Below the pieces are notes generated by a model. That model saw only the letters and a list, made by a program, of their open reading frames with translations. It was not told the origin of the DNA and made no database searches. A DNA stretch of 64,000 bases from Conoideocrella luteorostrata (Eukaryota > Ascomycota > Sordariomycetes > Hypocreales > Clavicipitaceae). The stretch spans positions 25,430-89,429 of the forward strand of contig JASWJB010000180.1 in assembly GCA_032433595.1 (NCBI GenBank), written 5' to 3'. Made by a program: the position numbers and the translations under genes. Position 1 is the stretch's first letter; every line of letters starts with the position of its first letter. Below are positions 41,917 through 54,339 of this stretch, in pieces.

Positions 41917-44900
41917 ATGGACCGACCCGAGCCAGGCCTGGTGAAGTGGTCGCCAAACTCATCTGCGGATAGCTTTGTTCATATTAACTTGCAGCACCGC
42001 GTCGTACAACTCTATGAACCGACCGGGCATGCTCACAAGCAGCGGTTCGACTACTCTAAGCTCAGCAGACATGATGATTTCCCGCCACTTACAACCTACG
42101 ACTGGTCGCCGGCCGACCCAAGCCTCCTGGCCGTTGGAACCGCATCAGGAATAATCAATCTTCTGAAAATCGACGACAACTCAAACGCCTACGCCGAGAT
42201 CGGGCTCAAGATGTCTCGAACTTGTCAGGCTGTTGCATTTAACACAACTGGCTTCCTTGCTGTTGGCCTCGACCGTGTACGAATGGATCGAAGCCTCCAT
42301 GTGTGGGACGTGAGTCGTCTCTCTGCTCGAGAGTTACCCAAGAATGGGTTTCCCACCTCTGCCTCCACATTTGTCGATTCATACACGAAGCTCGAGCCTA
42401 GTGTTTCTGTTTCAAGCCTCAAATTTTTTGAAGATAGCCCACAAACACTGGTGGCTGGCATCAAAGGCCAGGGGGTAAGAATTATTGACCTTCGAGGTAT
42501 ACAGCGCGCTCATGAGTTCCTTCGCCGTTTCATCTGGATAATCTCGAATTCTGACGATCTCTAGATTCAAACTCAAACGTCACGTTCCAAACTAAATGTA
42601 ACAACAACCTTACCATTGACTTTATGGACCAAAACAATTTTGCATCGTCAGCGTTAGACCATCCAGGAGTCATGATTTGGGATCGAAGAGCAACTTCACG
42701 ACCGGTGGCGTCTCGTTCGTACCTTCAAGCGGTGGAAGTAGATGAGCTTCCATGGGGTGGAGCTCTGCGACTCGATAAGGTGATTGAGACGGATTCAGAC
42801 CCCTTCTTGACAGAAGGCAAACACTCTCTCATTCGCTCTCTTCGCTATTGCCGCGGGCGTCGAGGATTATTAGCAGCTTTATCACCAACCGGTCAGCTCA
42901 AGGTCATGGAGACCAACAACGAAGTTGTGACTGCTGGAATGGCACCCCATGAGGGTCCCGAGCTTCTGCAAGTTCAAAGGTCTCATGAGATGGATGTGTC
43001 GTATAGAGACAATTCGAGACGAAATGACCGAATTGTGTCATTTGATTGGGTTACTTTATCTTCGCCAGCGATACGACCGAGATTGTTAGTGCTGAGAGCC
43101 AACGGGGCCTTTGATATTCTAGAGCAATCGTCCCGAACGTCGGACCATGTCTATAAACTCGTTCCTTGGCAGTCACCACATCGGGGACTGGAGGGTAAAC
43201 ACCGCCCCCCTCAACCCATCCTTTCCCTCCCCAGAAGCAGATCCTGAAAGCATTCACTAACGTTTCGTGTAGAGAATGCGCCGTATCATGACTTGATGCA
43301 GTTTGAGCCAGCTCGGACCGCAGAGATGTTGGGACCACTCCTAACTGAACAAGCTGTTTCAGACGTTCCCATTTTTGGGTCGGAGAAAGGCAGCATTTTA
43401 GACAGTATTAATGGAACATTGCAGGATATCGCCTCAGTACAAGTAACTCTAGAGCATGTGGACGAAATTTCCCGGCCATTGCCGGAAGCTTTCTACAAAG
43501 CAAATTCAATCACCCAGAAAATTCGGAGCATCAGAGCATATGTCAAGGACGAACAGGCAGATCAGCAAGCCGAGGACGAATATCAGGCACCAAGCAACGG
43601 CGCCAGACATTTGAACAATCGACCCAATGAGATTTCACTGGCCTCAAACAGCCTGGGATCCTGTCGTGAGATCCACGAGGCCCTGTTATGTACCCTTACC
43701 ACAGTGAAGGGACTCCCTCGGGAGGCACAGAGTGTGGTTGACCATTCAATGCTCCTTCGGGCTAAAGAAAGATATATGTTTGACGCAGCCACGAACCTAA
43801 ACGTATTGTCTGATGACCCATGGAGGAGATTTATTTGGGATTGGGTCGCTGGTCAGTCTTTGCCTCCCAGTTTCTTTCGCCGCAATACTAACATGATTTG
43901 ACGAAGATGCTGAAGCGGCTGCCGATGACGCCGGTCTGCTGCTTGGCAACTTAGACCTCAGTTATCTTGGGGTCCAATCTATATGGACAAACGATCTCGG
44001 TATGTGGTTCAGCTGATGGGATCCCAGATACAACCAACGCAACACTCACTGACCATTATCAAGGCAACAACCCCGTGGCTCGTCTCGCGCCAGGGGCAGT
44101 CATTCCCGAACCGACATACTGGGAACGAGTTATAGGACAATACTGCAAGAAACGCCGTCTTCCGAAATTCGACGGGGCCGCTACCAGAAAGCCGTTCCAT
44201 CGGCAACTCTGTCTCGAAATCTGCGGATGGGGAGATCCTCAGCGCCACGACCCCAACGGTGTCGACCGCGAAGCCGACCCGGAATATCCCACCGCCATCC
44301 ATACCATGGTCGCCTCCCGTGCCTTGTTCCGAGGCGACACCGAAACGGCCATTCAAATCCTCAAGAAAGCCAGCGCGGTCCACCCCGAGCTCCTGTTCGT
44401 GTCTTTGTCACTCCAGCTCCTCGGCCGTGGAAGCAAACAGCTCCACCTCACAAAGAGAGATCAGCTCGAGCTCGATGACGCGGTAGCCTCCAAAACAGAC
44501 CCTTACCTACGTGCCATATCCTCCCTCATTGCAACTGGCGACTGGACCACCATTGCAAACCAGCGTTCCCTGCCCCTCTCAGATCGTGCTGTCGTGGCCG
44601 TTCGCAACTTTGACGACAACGAACTCACTAAATGGCTGGAACAGAATGTGTCCCTCGCCACCGAAGAGGGAGACATTGAGGGTATAGCCCTGACCGGCAT
44701 AACCGACAAACTAGTCGACATATTTGCCCGGTACATCCAGAAGTTCCACGACGTCCAGACAGCCACGTTAGTCCTATCCATCGCCCACCCCCGCTACATT
44801 GACGACATTCGATGTCGAGCATGGCGAAACGCATACAGAGCTCACCTGCAACGTCATCGGCTGTTTTTCCAGCGCACAAAATTCGAAGTAGAATCCACAA

Positions 44901-45337
44901 AGCGGTCCAAGCGCGATGGTGTGCCCACGCTGAAGCCTCCGTCGCGCCAAATCGCCCTGCGATGCGTGTACTGCGACGCGGAAACCTCACTGACCAACCA
45001 TGGCATTGCACCCCCCGCGGCAATGCCTTCTCTTCAGACACACAATCCCCTCTTAGCAACGAGTATCAACTCGGGCATTAGTTGTCCGAATTGCGGGAGA
45101 CATCTGCCCCGCTGCGTGGTCTGTCTTGAAGTCGTGGGTGTTCCTCGATCTGATAAGCCCGAAGAAAAGGAATCGACTCGAATTGCAGGACGATTTCCAA
45201 CATTTTGTCTTCGCTGCGAACACGTTTTGCATCTCGACCACGCTCGACAATGGTTCACAAGACATGTTGAGTGTCCTGTGCCAGAGTGTCGGTGCCGTTG
45301 TAATTTTAGGGCCAATCCGGAGCTAAGCTACCATTGA
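41917..45337 (+). CDS. SEA4: SEA/GATOR2 complex WD-repeat protein Sea4 (Mios homologue)
   Basis: Subunit of SEACAT/GATOR2, the vacuolar coat that activates TORC1 by opposing SEACIT/GATOR1. The product is 1051 aa from five exons: 41917-42496, 42565-43194, 43273-43851, 43907-43999 and 44064-45337. The N-terminus MDRPEPGLVKWSP matches Mios-type starts, which is why ATG 41917 is chosen over the non-ATG codon 9 bp upstream. Residues 1-400 form a WD-type propeller (LTTYDWSP, LLAVGTASGIINLL, SLHVWDV, GVMIWDRR). An alpha-solenoid follows to about 900 (including HPELLFVSLSLQLLG). The end is a zinc-ribbon/RING pair: CVYC, then CPNCGRHLPRCVVC, then CLRCEHVLHLDHARQWF and CPVPECRCRC. Intron 3 has a TACTAAC branch site at about 43887. 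All zinc ligands seem present. Confidence 0.94.
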
Positions 45338-45906
45338 TGAAAGGGGGGACAGGGGCGTCGGCGGTAATGAGGGAAAATATGTATATTGCCATATCTTGTC
45401 TTTGATCATCTTGTTATATGATGATGGGTCACTATACTTGAATATATATCGTTTGAGAGCAACCCAAAAAAAAAAAAAAAAAAGCTTATCTTCAAGGCCC
45501 TAGTTTAAATTCAACATGTAAAAGGGAACGCTTACTCTCGCGCTCTAGTATACGCCTATGCTCCGCATATCTTCTACGCCATTACCGTGGTATCGTGCCA
45601 CTCAGCTTCTCTATCCTTTCCGTTCCAGCTTCCCGCGCTGTTTGTTTCGTTATGCGTTCATGTTTCGATTTCAAGCTTTCGGGTCTTTCATCTTGTTCCG
45701 TGAAGATTAATGTCGCATCTGATATCGTCTGTTGGCATCCTTTGCTTTGCTCAATGTTGGCAACGGCTCAGCGTGTTCCTTCATTCGTCATTGGCACTTG
45801 TGCGCAACTTCAAGCTAGAATGCTCCTGGGTCTAATTTCTGAAGCTGCTGCGTAGCCAGACCCATTTACCGGGCTATCATAGCCTTGCAGCTTTTCTATG
45901 TTCAAA
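45338..45906. other. 3' spacer between convergent SEA4 and PAS-kinase genes
   Basis: 569 bp with an A-run of about 19 at 45465-45483 and a T/C-rich stretch after it. It contains the two convergent 3' ends. No gene is seen. Confidence 0.5.
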
Positions 45907-48900
45907 TCACTCGGTTGATTTGCACCAAGGATGCTCCACCACCTGTGTAATGTCGAAGCGGTCCTTGACATCTCGATTGAGCATGCGGCGCACGAGATCA
46001 ATACTCTCGTCGCTCATCGTGAAAGGAACTCTCAAATTCCTGTCCATGATCTCGTCGATACTGTAAAATGGATTTTCCTTGTAGATGATTGTGTACAAGA
46101 GAATGCCCAGCGCCCAGACGTCTTGTTCTCTGCCGCCGTATGGTTTGCCGGCCAAAACTTCTGGCGCAGCATAATCTGCAAAAAGTTGTAATTAGTTTTC
46201 CCATACTCTGCAGCAATACACAGGATGAGTCCCTGTGACAAGGGACTGATACTCACCAATAGTGCCTACAAATACGTCAAATGGGCCGCTCTTGATATAT
46301 GCCGCACTTCCAAAGTCGATGAGCTTGATATTACCCTCTCCATCGAGAATGACATTCTCATCCTTTATATCGCGGTGCACAACCATTGTCTTTGTGTGCA
46401 AGAAATGAATTGCTTGTGCGACCTGAACAAATATGCTTCGACACTCCGCTTCTTCCATATTGGCACGCAACTCAATATAATCAAAAAGATCCATACCGGG
46501 TAGGCCATGGGGGGCCATTTCGATGTAGTAGTTGATATCGTCCTCGAAGAAACCTTCCATTTCCACAATGTTGGGGTGCCTGAACTCTGGCTTTCGCAGG
46601 TAATCCAGAACGTGAATCTCCAGAGGAACGGTTCCAAGCTTTCTGTCTCTTGTCCATGTGTCGACCAGAATGCGCCGTTTCGTGACGTACTTCAAGACCA
46701 CTTTCTTGCCAGTTGTTTTATGACGAGCCAATTTGACTTGGCCGTAAGCACCTTGTCCCATGTCCTCAAGAATGCTGTAATCCTCGATCGTGGCTTTGGG
46801 TGTCGGCTCAACTGCTCTGACTGGCGTCGACTTTTCACTAGGACTTGCCACTGCTTTTGGATGTCTCGTCAGTTTAGCTGCCGCGCTTAAAGCAACATCC
46901 CGAAGTTGCCTCGATAATGTTAGAGGCGTCGGCCGTTCCGCCCTCTTTGGCGGCTCTTCATCATCTGAGGCCATTTCCATAGGGGTATGCAGGGGAGGTG
47001 TCTGACCAGGTGAGGGTTGATGGAGCGGTGTTGACGTTCCTGATGTTCCAAGGGTTTCAACGGCCATTCGGGCATGCCCATGAAGGTGTCGTGAATATGT
47101 GATCCATAAAGCAAATACCATTTCCTTGTGAGAGATGGAGAAAGATTCATCGCCACTGTTTGCCTCATCTTCGTCGCTACCTTCTTGGACAGTTTCGTCC
47201 ACAATTTTGGTCTGCTTTTCACTTTCTACGACACGCATCTGCACATCAATCTTCAGCTCAGACCCGTCACGATGCTTGCCAGGCAAGCCGTCAGGTTGAA
47301 GAAATCGTGTTGCCGCGTCAGGACGATGCTCTTTGAGGGCTAAGAAAGCTGACGCCCTGCGAAATCTCTGTTCAGGAGCGACCATTCCGTCTAGCATCTG
47401 GAGACCATCCTCCTGAGTCAAAATGTCGATAATCTTGTCAAAATCAGGAATCAAAGAGTTGATTGGCAGTCCATCAGGCTTTTCGTAGCCAAAGAGCGCG
47501 CCACAGAAGACAGAATTGGAGCTTCTGATTTTGAGATCAACCGGGTCAACAACGATGATGCCAGCCATGTGAGGGAAGGTCGACACGCGTAATTCAAGCT
47601 TACCACGCACCTGCTCTACCGTGCATGGTATGCTGATTTGATGAGCATTTGGGCAGGTAAAAAATTTCCTCCTTGCAATCTGGGCGAAGTCAATCTCGCC
47701 GCTTGTGGGATCTATGCCCTGCCGAGGAATTCGAGGTATTAGTGTTGCCACATCAAAACCCGACCCTTTGGCTTTAAAGCCCCAAATGATGTCAGACGAG
47801 CCTGAAATATTCCTGACAGAGCCTTCCTCGTCTATAGTCACGTATGCCACGTCTTCGTGAATCTCTTCGAGGACCCAAATCAAACCAACCCGTTTCTCCT
47901 TCACCCACAAACTGGCAGATCCTGTTGCGCCGTTCCTCTTTTGGATGGGAATAACGTCACCGCAAAGCAGAACCCCCCGCGACAGATTACTGCGGTGTTG
48001 TCCGCTACCTCTAGCTGTCCGTGGGTTGGGATCACCACTGTGAACGGTTTGAGCTCGTCTTTGGCCGGGTTTGACAGGTTGGGACCGCGAATTGGGCTTG
48101 CTCAGTAACTGTGCTGTTATTCCTGAGCGAGTACCGAGCAATGTTGTGGCCGCAGAGGCGGCTGGGCTTTCATTTCTCGTTCTCTCCTGGGCCTCGTCCG
48201 TGGTCTCTTTGTCAATCCGTAGAAGCTTACGCTCCAGCCAGGCGCGTCTCTCTTCCTGAACGACTTCCATGATTCCCATTTTACGCACTTCGGCCTTTGT
48301 TACGCCAAAGACAAGGCAAGCCAAATCGTTAGCCGCAATAATCGTCCACGGTGGTTTCGCTTCAGTAGTGAAAATCGCTTGAGCGGCAGGTACCCATCGG
48401 TTAGTATGGCCATGTGCGGTCGGCACGATAGCACTTGGGAAAGACTTCAGTGGACCAGGTTGTGCCGCCGTCGGTGAAATGAGAGGTTCCTCGTACAATG
48501 GCTGTCCGACCAAAAAGGGTTGGGTCATTGTGTCCAAAAGCTTATCTTGCAATGTGATGCCCAGAGTGTCTGTCATTGTGCGCTTCAGACTCGTGGGCCT
48601 AGATGAGGACTGTGATTTTTGATTGGTAGTGTTGCCAACATTTTTTGACGCAGGAGCAGTTGAGGCACCGGCTTCATGATCCAGTTCTGGAACGGCAGAA
48701 AGCCCATCCACTCCAGCGGCCTCGGATGATTGAAACCTCACTGAAGGGGATCTTGGACCTTGAGACTGGTTGGTAGTAGGGGAAACGGCATCGGACGCGG
48801 ACGTGCTAGCACGAGACAACTGCGGCATGAATTGCTTCTCAAAAACATTTTCGCCTGTCACGTCAGGTGGTCCTGTAAGAGGTGGGAGCGCTGCAGGGTC

Positions 48901-49805
48901 CGGGTTTGGCAAGTTATTAGCTCCAATCAGTTGCGCTCGTGCCAAGAGCTCCAACATGTTCTGTGTATCAATATCACCAGTAACACGAGCTTGGGCGCTA
49001 GCAAGACCCGCATGCGCTGAATTCACTGACCAACCCATTCGATCTTTCATGAAGTCCATGGAGCGTTTCAGGACCGTCTGCCGATTGTGTATGAACTCTT
49101 CCGATTGATGGGCAAACGAAAACGAGTGTAGCGATTCAGAGGGAAAGCGTGACAGGTCTTCGGAGAAGCTGGGCGAGGCAGGACCTGTAGACTGTTGCAG
49201 ATTGGCAGTGCTCGCGAGCATGGCACTCATGGAGGTCGAGCGAGAAAGTGCAACAACGGACGGGCTTCTAGATGATGCGGTAGAGTTGGGCATAGTTGGA
49301 ACGCGAGAAGGAGGATGTTGCTGGCGGATTCGCCGCAGCCCAGTGATTCCGGAGCCATGGTCATGATCGTTTAAATGAGGAGATCTACATTGGTGAGCTC
49401 CGACAAAGTCTTGTGTTAGTGCGGGAATCTCCCGAGGACAAAGAGAAATCCAAGTGAGAAGAAGCGAACCTTGCTAGCGAATCATAGTCCATTGCAGAGC
49501 TCGAAGTGCCTTCAAATGACATGCGATATCGACTTCGGTCAGCGGTCGCGTCGGCGGAGAGGGCCAGGTTGCCAGTGCTACGGTTCTTTGGCAATGACAG
49601 TGGCGGGACTAGCTTGCCACGGCCTCGATCACCTTCCCCGGCATTATCATCGGTTCCTACGGCAGAGCAAAGTGATAAGGATTAGTCAAAATGTGGTTGG
49701 CTCACAACGCTGCTTGCGAGTGGTGGGTGATGGGTGGTGAGTGGTGAGTGTGAGTGGTGTGTAGCACAAACGTTGTTCTTGTTGTCCGCCATGCATCTGC
49801 AGCAT
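45907..49805 (-). CDS. PSK1: PAS-domain serine/threonine kinase (Psk1/PAS kinase type)
   Basis: Nutrient-sensing kinase of the PASK family, which in yeast controls sugar partitioning and translation. The model has 1205 aa from four exons: 49805-49772, 49656-49470, 49384-46257 and 46175-45907. The kinase domain (about 935-1201) is complete: GQGAYGQVKLA glycine loop, VVLKYV lysine, HRDIKDEN catalytic loop and DFGS. The last intron (81 bp) then restores GTI-DYAAPEVLAG and HPWCKSTE ends the protein. The kinase is preceded by PAS-like sequence (residues near 420-480 and 540-700, for example VRNISGSSDIIWGFKA) and a long Ser-rich N-terminus. The last two exons are secure. The first two rest on weak donors (GTTTGT, GTTCGC), so the true start could instead be ATG 49293 (1100-codon form). 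It is tail-to-tail with SEA4. Confidence 0.88.
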
Positions 49806-52800
49806 CCTAGACGGCGAGCCAAAACCGCCGAATAACACTGACAGAAAGGATAGCGGACTGTGACAAGATTTTGATTCGGAGTGGCCGTGTGGACGATGGG
49901 TTGAGCAAGCGGTTCTTGTCGGGAAATCGGGAGCCAAGCTTAGCTCAGCTCAGCAAGAGGGTGACGTGGGATTATAGTCGGGCCACAAATGGACGTGGAG
50001 GGACGCGGGAGGTGGTTTGGCTAGCAATAGAGAGGCGTGAAGACGTGAACCAACCTCTCTCCCGCTTCAGACTTTCACGGTGCAGCCGCGACAGGCTCCC
50101 AGATCAGCTGCCCAGTTTTTAAGCTGCCTAATGGAAGGTTGAGTTGGCTTGGGTTGAATGCTGCAGTTTGAATTGCTGCAGACAACGCGACAGAGTCCAG
50201 CCTGGAACGACTATGGTCGGAAAGGCAGATTCTCTGGTGCAAGAATTTGACACTTCTGGAGCCTATGGGCGGAGTACTCGAGGTCTCAGGCCAGCCGGTC
50301 CTAGAGGCGCCACAATCAGAGAGAGCGCAGAGGCAAAGTTAAAAAAAAAAAAAAACACCCATGGCACATCGACCTGGACCAGGGTGCGTCCAGCCTGTGA
50401 GTTGGCGGCCCGAAGGAGGGGGGCTCGGCAGGGAAGAGAAGGGAATGCGGGGAGGACGAAGGGGAAAAAATAAAATAAAAAGGAAAGGAAAGGAAAAGAC
50501 AGAAACAAAAAGAAGCAAGTGAGATGAGACTTTGACCAGAGGACGGACAGGAGACAACCGCAAAGTCACTCTCTCTGCCTCTCCTTTCAATAAAGGGTTT
50601 CTACAACTGTAGAATGAGAGCCGAGCGGAGTCAACGCAGCCATCGCAGCCATCGCAGCCATCGCCGCCCGTTTCTTCAAAGCCGCGAGCCCCGCGCCAGA
50701 TTCAGCGACACCAATTAATCGAGAAGCGCTACTTTTGGTCCGATTTGCCAACCTGAGGTTGGATTGGACAGCCTATGCCAGATCTTCCAATCAGACCCGA
50801 TTATCCAATTCTGAAATATTCCTAGTTATTTGCATGACACGGATTATTGTCCATGTCTCAGATGGCTGCCCGTCGTTGGTTTCTAGACGTCGATGCCAGA
50901 CCACAGCCACTTCTGTCCAAATTGTCGCCAGCATTTTGTTGTAATCGTTACGCCGATGGCGGGAGGGCAGATTTGGCCAGCCATGAATCAAGAAAAGTAC
51001 AGGGCAAAGTCGGTTCATTATCCGTTTATTGCTATGATTTGCGAATTCTACTAAGTGTAGATTGGTTCCGGGTTCTACCGGATGATGATCCGCCGCCGTT
51101 TGATGCACGTGAATGTGTCACTGCTCCCATTCACCAGTGTTGCTGGTCATGGCTCCGCGCTATTTTCCAGGTATAATATGATCGACAGTTCGGCGAATAG
51201 CGGACATGATGTACTATTAATTGCGTTTCATCTACAATACCGTAGGATGCCCTGCCACGATCAAGATCGCAAGTCATACCCTATCTATGTACTACAGAAT
51301 GGCTTTCCACCGTCGCTTCCCACCATCTACATCGCTTGCGCTTAGATGAAATGAGAAGAAAACTCAACTCTGCCTGTGGGCACTCTCGCCTCACGGCACT
51401 CGCAAAAACGTTGCTGCTGCAACCGATTCAACCCAAAGTTCAATGTGTAAAAGAGCCTGGCTATCTCGAATCGAAACTCAACAGAAACATGGCTACAAAG
51501 TTTGTCAGCATAGCGGCAACCATCTGCAGATGATAGAACCAGAATATATGGTTTGGCATGTGAAAACCAAAGATATGGCAAGTTTCGCTCCTAGTCGCTC
51601 TCCTCTTGTCCAGATTGTGGAGAATCGCATGAGACGAACTCTTCCAACACAAGCAAACGCCGTCCCAAAGAAACAAAAGCCGACAGAAATGTAACATCTC
51701 GAGACCACGGCAACATGGGAAAGCAACGGAAGCGCAGTCAGGAATCTCAGTGTACTGTTGAACACCCTAATGCGGGGTATGGAGAAGGTCAGCCTGTCAG
51801 CCAGACCAGGCAACCAGGATCAATCTGCAGGCCCTTTTGCCAGCCATGGCAATGTCACGACGCTAATTTTGGCAGTTCTTTATCAAAAAGGATAACCGGG
51901 TCGCCAAAGATCGAGTCAAAGAATGGGGGTGTTTGGCGGGTTAGCAAGCTCGATCAAGGCGGCTACAAGAAAACCCGCAAGTCACCACCCGCCACCATGC
52001 CTTAAACTTGCAGGCTTGACGTGAACAAGCACAACAATTGAACATGAAGTCAAGCTTGAATATAAAATAAGTAAGATAGAATAATTAATAGCCTAAACTT
52101 TCTTATGTCATTTTTTTCCCCCTGCTTCTCTAGTGTAATATATTGTTCTGAGTAAAGACTGCGTGTTTTATTGTAACCCGCTTTTCGGTGCGTCTGATAC
52201 CCCTGGCCACGTCGTGGTTCTTCTTCTCAGTAGCGCCGCGGAAGCGCGAAGGGTCCTTTTGCCTAGCGAACGCTTGGTCGATCTAGTGGCGACTTTTTTA
52301 ACATTCACGCTCATAAGGACCTGGACCTGGACAAAGCCAAACGCATTAAAAGAGAAAAGCCGCGGCGAGTCAGGACTGCTAGCAGACCCGCCAGCCAGCA
52401 TGTGGCTGGCGGTGTTGTGCTTATCGTCACGGAGCGGTCTTGCTTGGTACGGAATCAACCAACTAGCCAATGCGCACGTTTCTGTATCCAGATGATGATC
52501 TTTCATGCAAACATTCCCGCTTCTGGTATCTACAGACTCGGAGCGTTTTACGCACGGCATCCTTCCTCCCTCACGTATGAGAAGCGGATGAAACAGGGGT
52601 CCGGTAGTAAAGAAGACAGCTAGTTCATCCACGCACTTGTACAGTATCATACACATGCTTCCAGATATTCTACAATGGAGCCATGTGGAGGACTTGGGAT
52701 GGCCGCGAAGGGGATTGCTATATGGACATATCTACAGCTAACTCTGAAACTAAGACCGTCAATACTGCACTTGGTGCTGGTAGAGCCACAAACACATCGC

Positions 52801-54339
52801 ACGAGAGACATGTCTTCGCCGTTCTTGTAATACAATGCCCAAAATTCACCCCAACAAAATCGATTCTCTCTCGCGGAGGCGCGGAGCAGCCACGCATCCC
52901 TTTACTGCAATGGACTATTGGAAGCGTCTGTTTCTGGTACTCCGCACAAATATTTCACATCATGTTGGCCAAGGGTCCTTGTCAGCGCGCTGCCTGCCTG
53001 CCTGCATATCGTAAGAAGCCATGGACCATTTTGTTGAACCCGAAGTGGTTACCTAGTAGTTAGAGGCTTGGTCAGGCCAGGACGAGTGGGGCGCGAAGGC
53101 GCATGGGTTCCTGGAATACGGGGTAACTACTCCGTACTTATGGAGTGTGTTGGTGGTATCTATTGTTATGAAGCGGCGGGCCAGAGCCGGACTTGACAGC
53201 ATCATGTTGCTGTATCCTCCAGCAGGCCAGATTCGTCTTGCCGTTGTAGAAAAATCATACACTGAGCATTACTGACGTTTTTGCATTGCAGCCTACTCCA
53301 AGTTGGAACTACTAGTACGGAGTTCTCTAAGTAAGTAAAGGTCTTCCCGTGACACCCGGGACGTCGTGGGCAACCTTCGAAAAGGCGCTCCAAAATGGTC
53401 CGGCGGCGGCCGGTGGGGTGGTGGACACTGGGCACTGGGCACTGGGCAGAGTGGGGTGATGGAATGGTGGGATGGTGGGATGGATGGGGCCCAAGAGGGT
53501 CCAGCCTCGTTTTCAACGGCCTCTATTAGCTATATCGTGAGTGAGTGAGTCTGACACAAGTACTAGTAATATATATGGTGAATTGCTGACTGGTACTCCA
53601 ACGGAAGAAAGGGTCCAGATGCCTCCTCTATGAGCCGCCTGCGCCGAAAAACGCTCTCTTCCAGCACTTGTCTTTCTCGTCCTTCTCGATTTAACCTCCA
53701 TTCTCCCCGCCCATATGACCATGTTGATGGCTTTCGACGCACATGCGCCTCGTCTCTGTCAACACAACCAACTGCTTGTTTGGCTCGTTGACTTATAAGT
53801 TGTTGCGTGACGCCGCGAGCAGGAGCCCAGGCGCCAGCCATCCTCCAAGTGTGTGGCCTGGTGACCAGACCCCGCGGTCCTGGCACGGATCCGCTGATCA
53901 CGATAGGGTGCTTATCGCAACACCACCCGCTACCTTTCCCATTGATGATAACGGCGTTTCCCTTGTACATCCTATCCACTGGCCGTTTTTCTCTCTTCCC
54001 ACGCTCGCTGGATCGAGTATCACCGAGACAAGGTGGCTGGCTGTCGCGGATGACCTCGCTTCTCGTTTCCATCAGTTATGAATTGATCTCCGTCCGCTAG
54101 CCGTCGCGAAGTTCGATCGCCTGCGAACAGTAGTTCTGTCCTGTCACTTCGACTGTCTTGTCCCTCGCCGTTCTCGATAGCCCTGCCTCGTCAATAAGAA
54201 CCGATTATCCTCACGATCGAAAGGCTCCCAACCCAAGAGCCCAAAAAAAAAAAAAAAGCCGCGCTGATCTTTTCTCAAACGTTACACATCAACTACGCAT
54301 ATATTTGGTTCAACTCTCGCCCTTGGGGTCTGATCCAGA
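49806..54339. promoter_or_regulatory. 4.5-kb divergent intergenic region, PAS kinase / F-box gene
   Basis: No gene is supported. The left part is the PAS-kinase upstream region, with a purine block at 50440-50525 and a threefold nonamer GCCATCGCA at about 50639-50667. The right part, up to 54339, precedes the F-box gene and has an A-run at 54242-54256. TACTCCGTA words lie near 53124 and 53313. A G/T-rich patch with a repeated GGGCACT unit is at about 53424-53447. Frames of 162 and 169 codons on the minus strand show no family features. Confidence 0.5.

Noticed and set aside
52168..52656. 162-codon minus-strand frame between the PAS kinase and F-box genes
   Set aside because: Has an ATG but no recognisable domain or convincing composition; plus-strand frames overlap it. 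Transcripts or an orthologue would be needed.
53563..54072. 169-codon minus-strand frame upstream of the F-box gene
   Set aside because: Overlaps open plus-strand frames, lies in promoter-like DNA and shows no domain.
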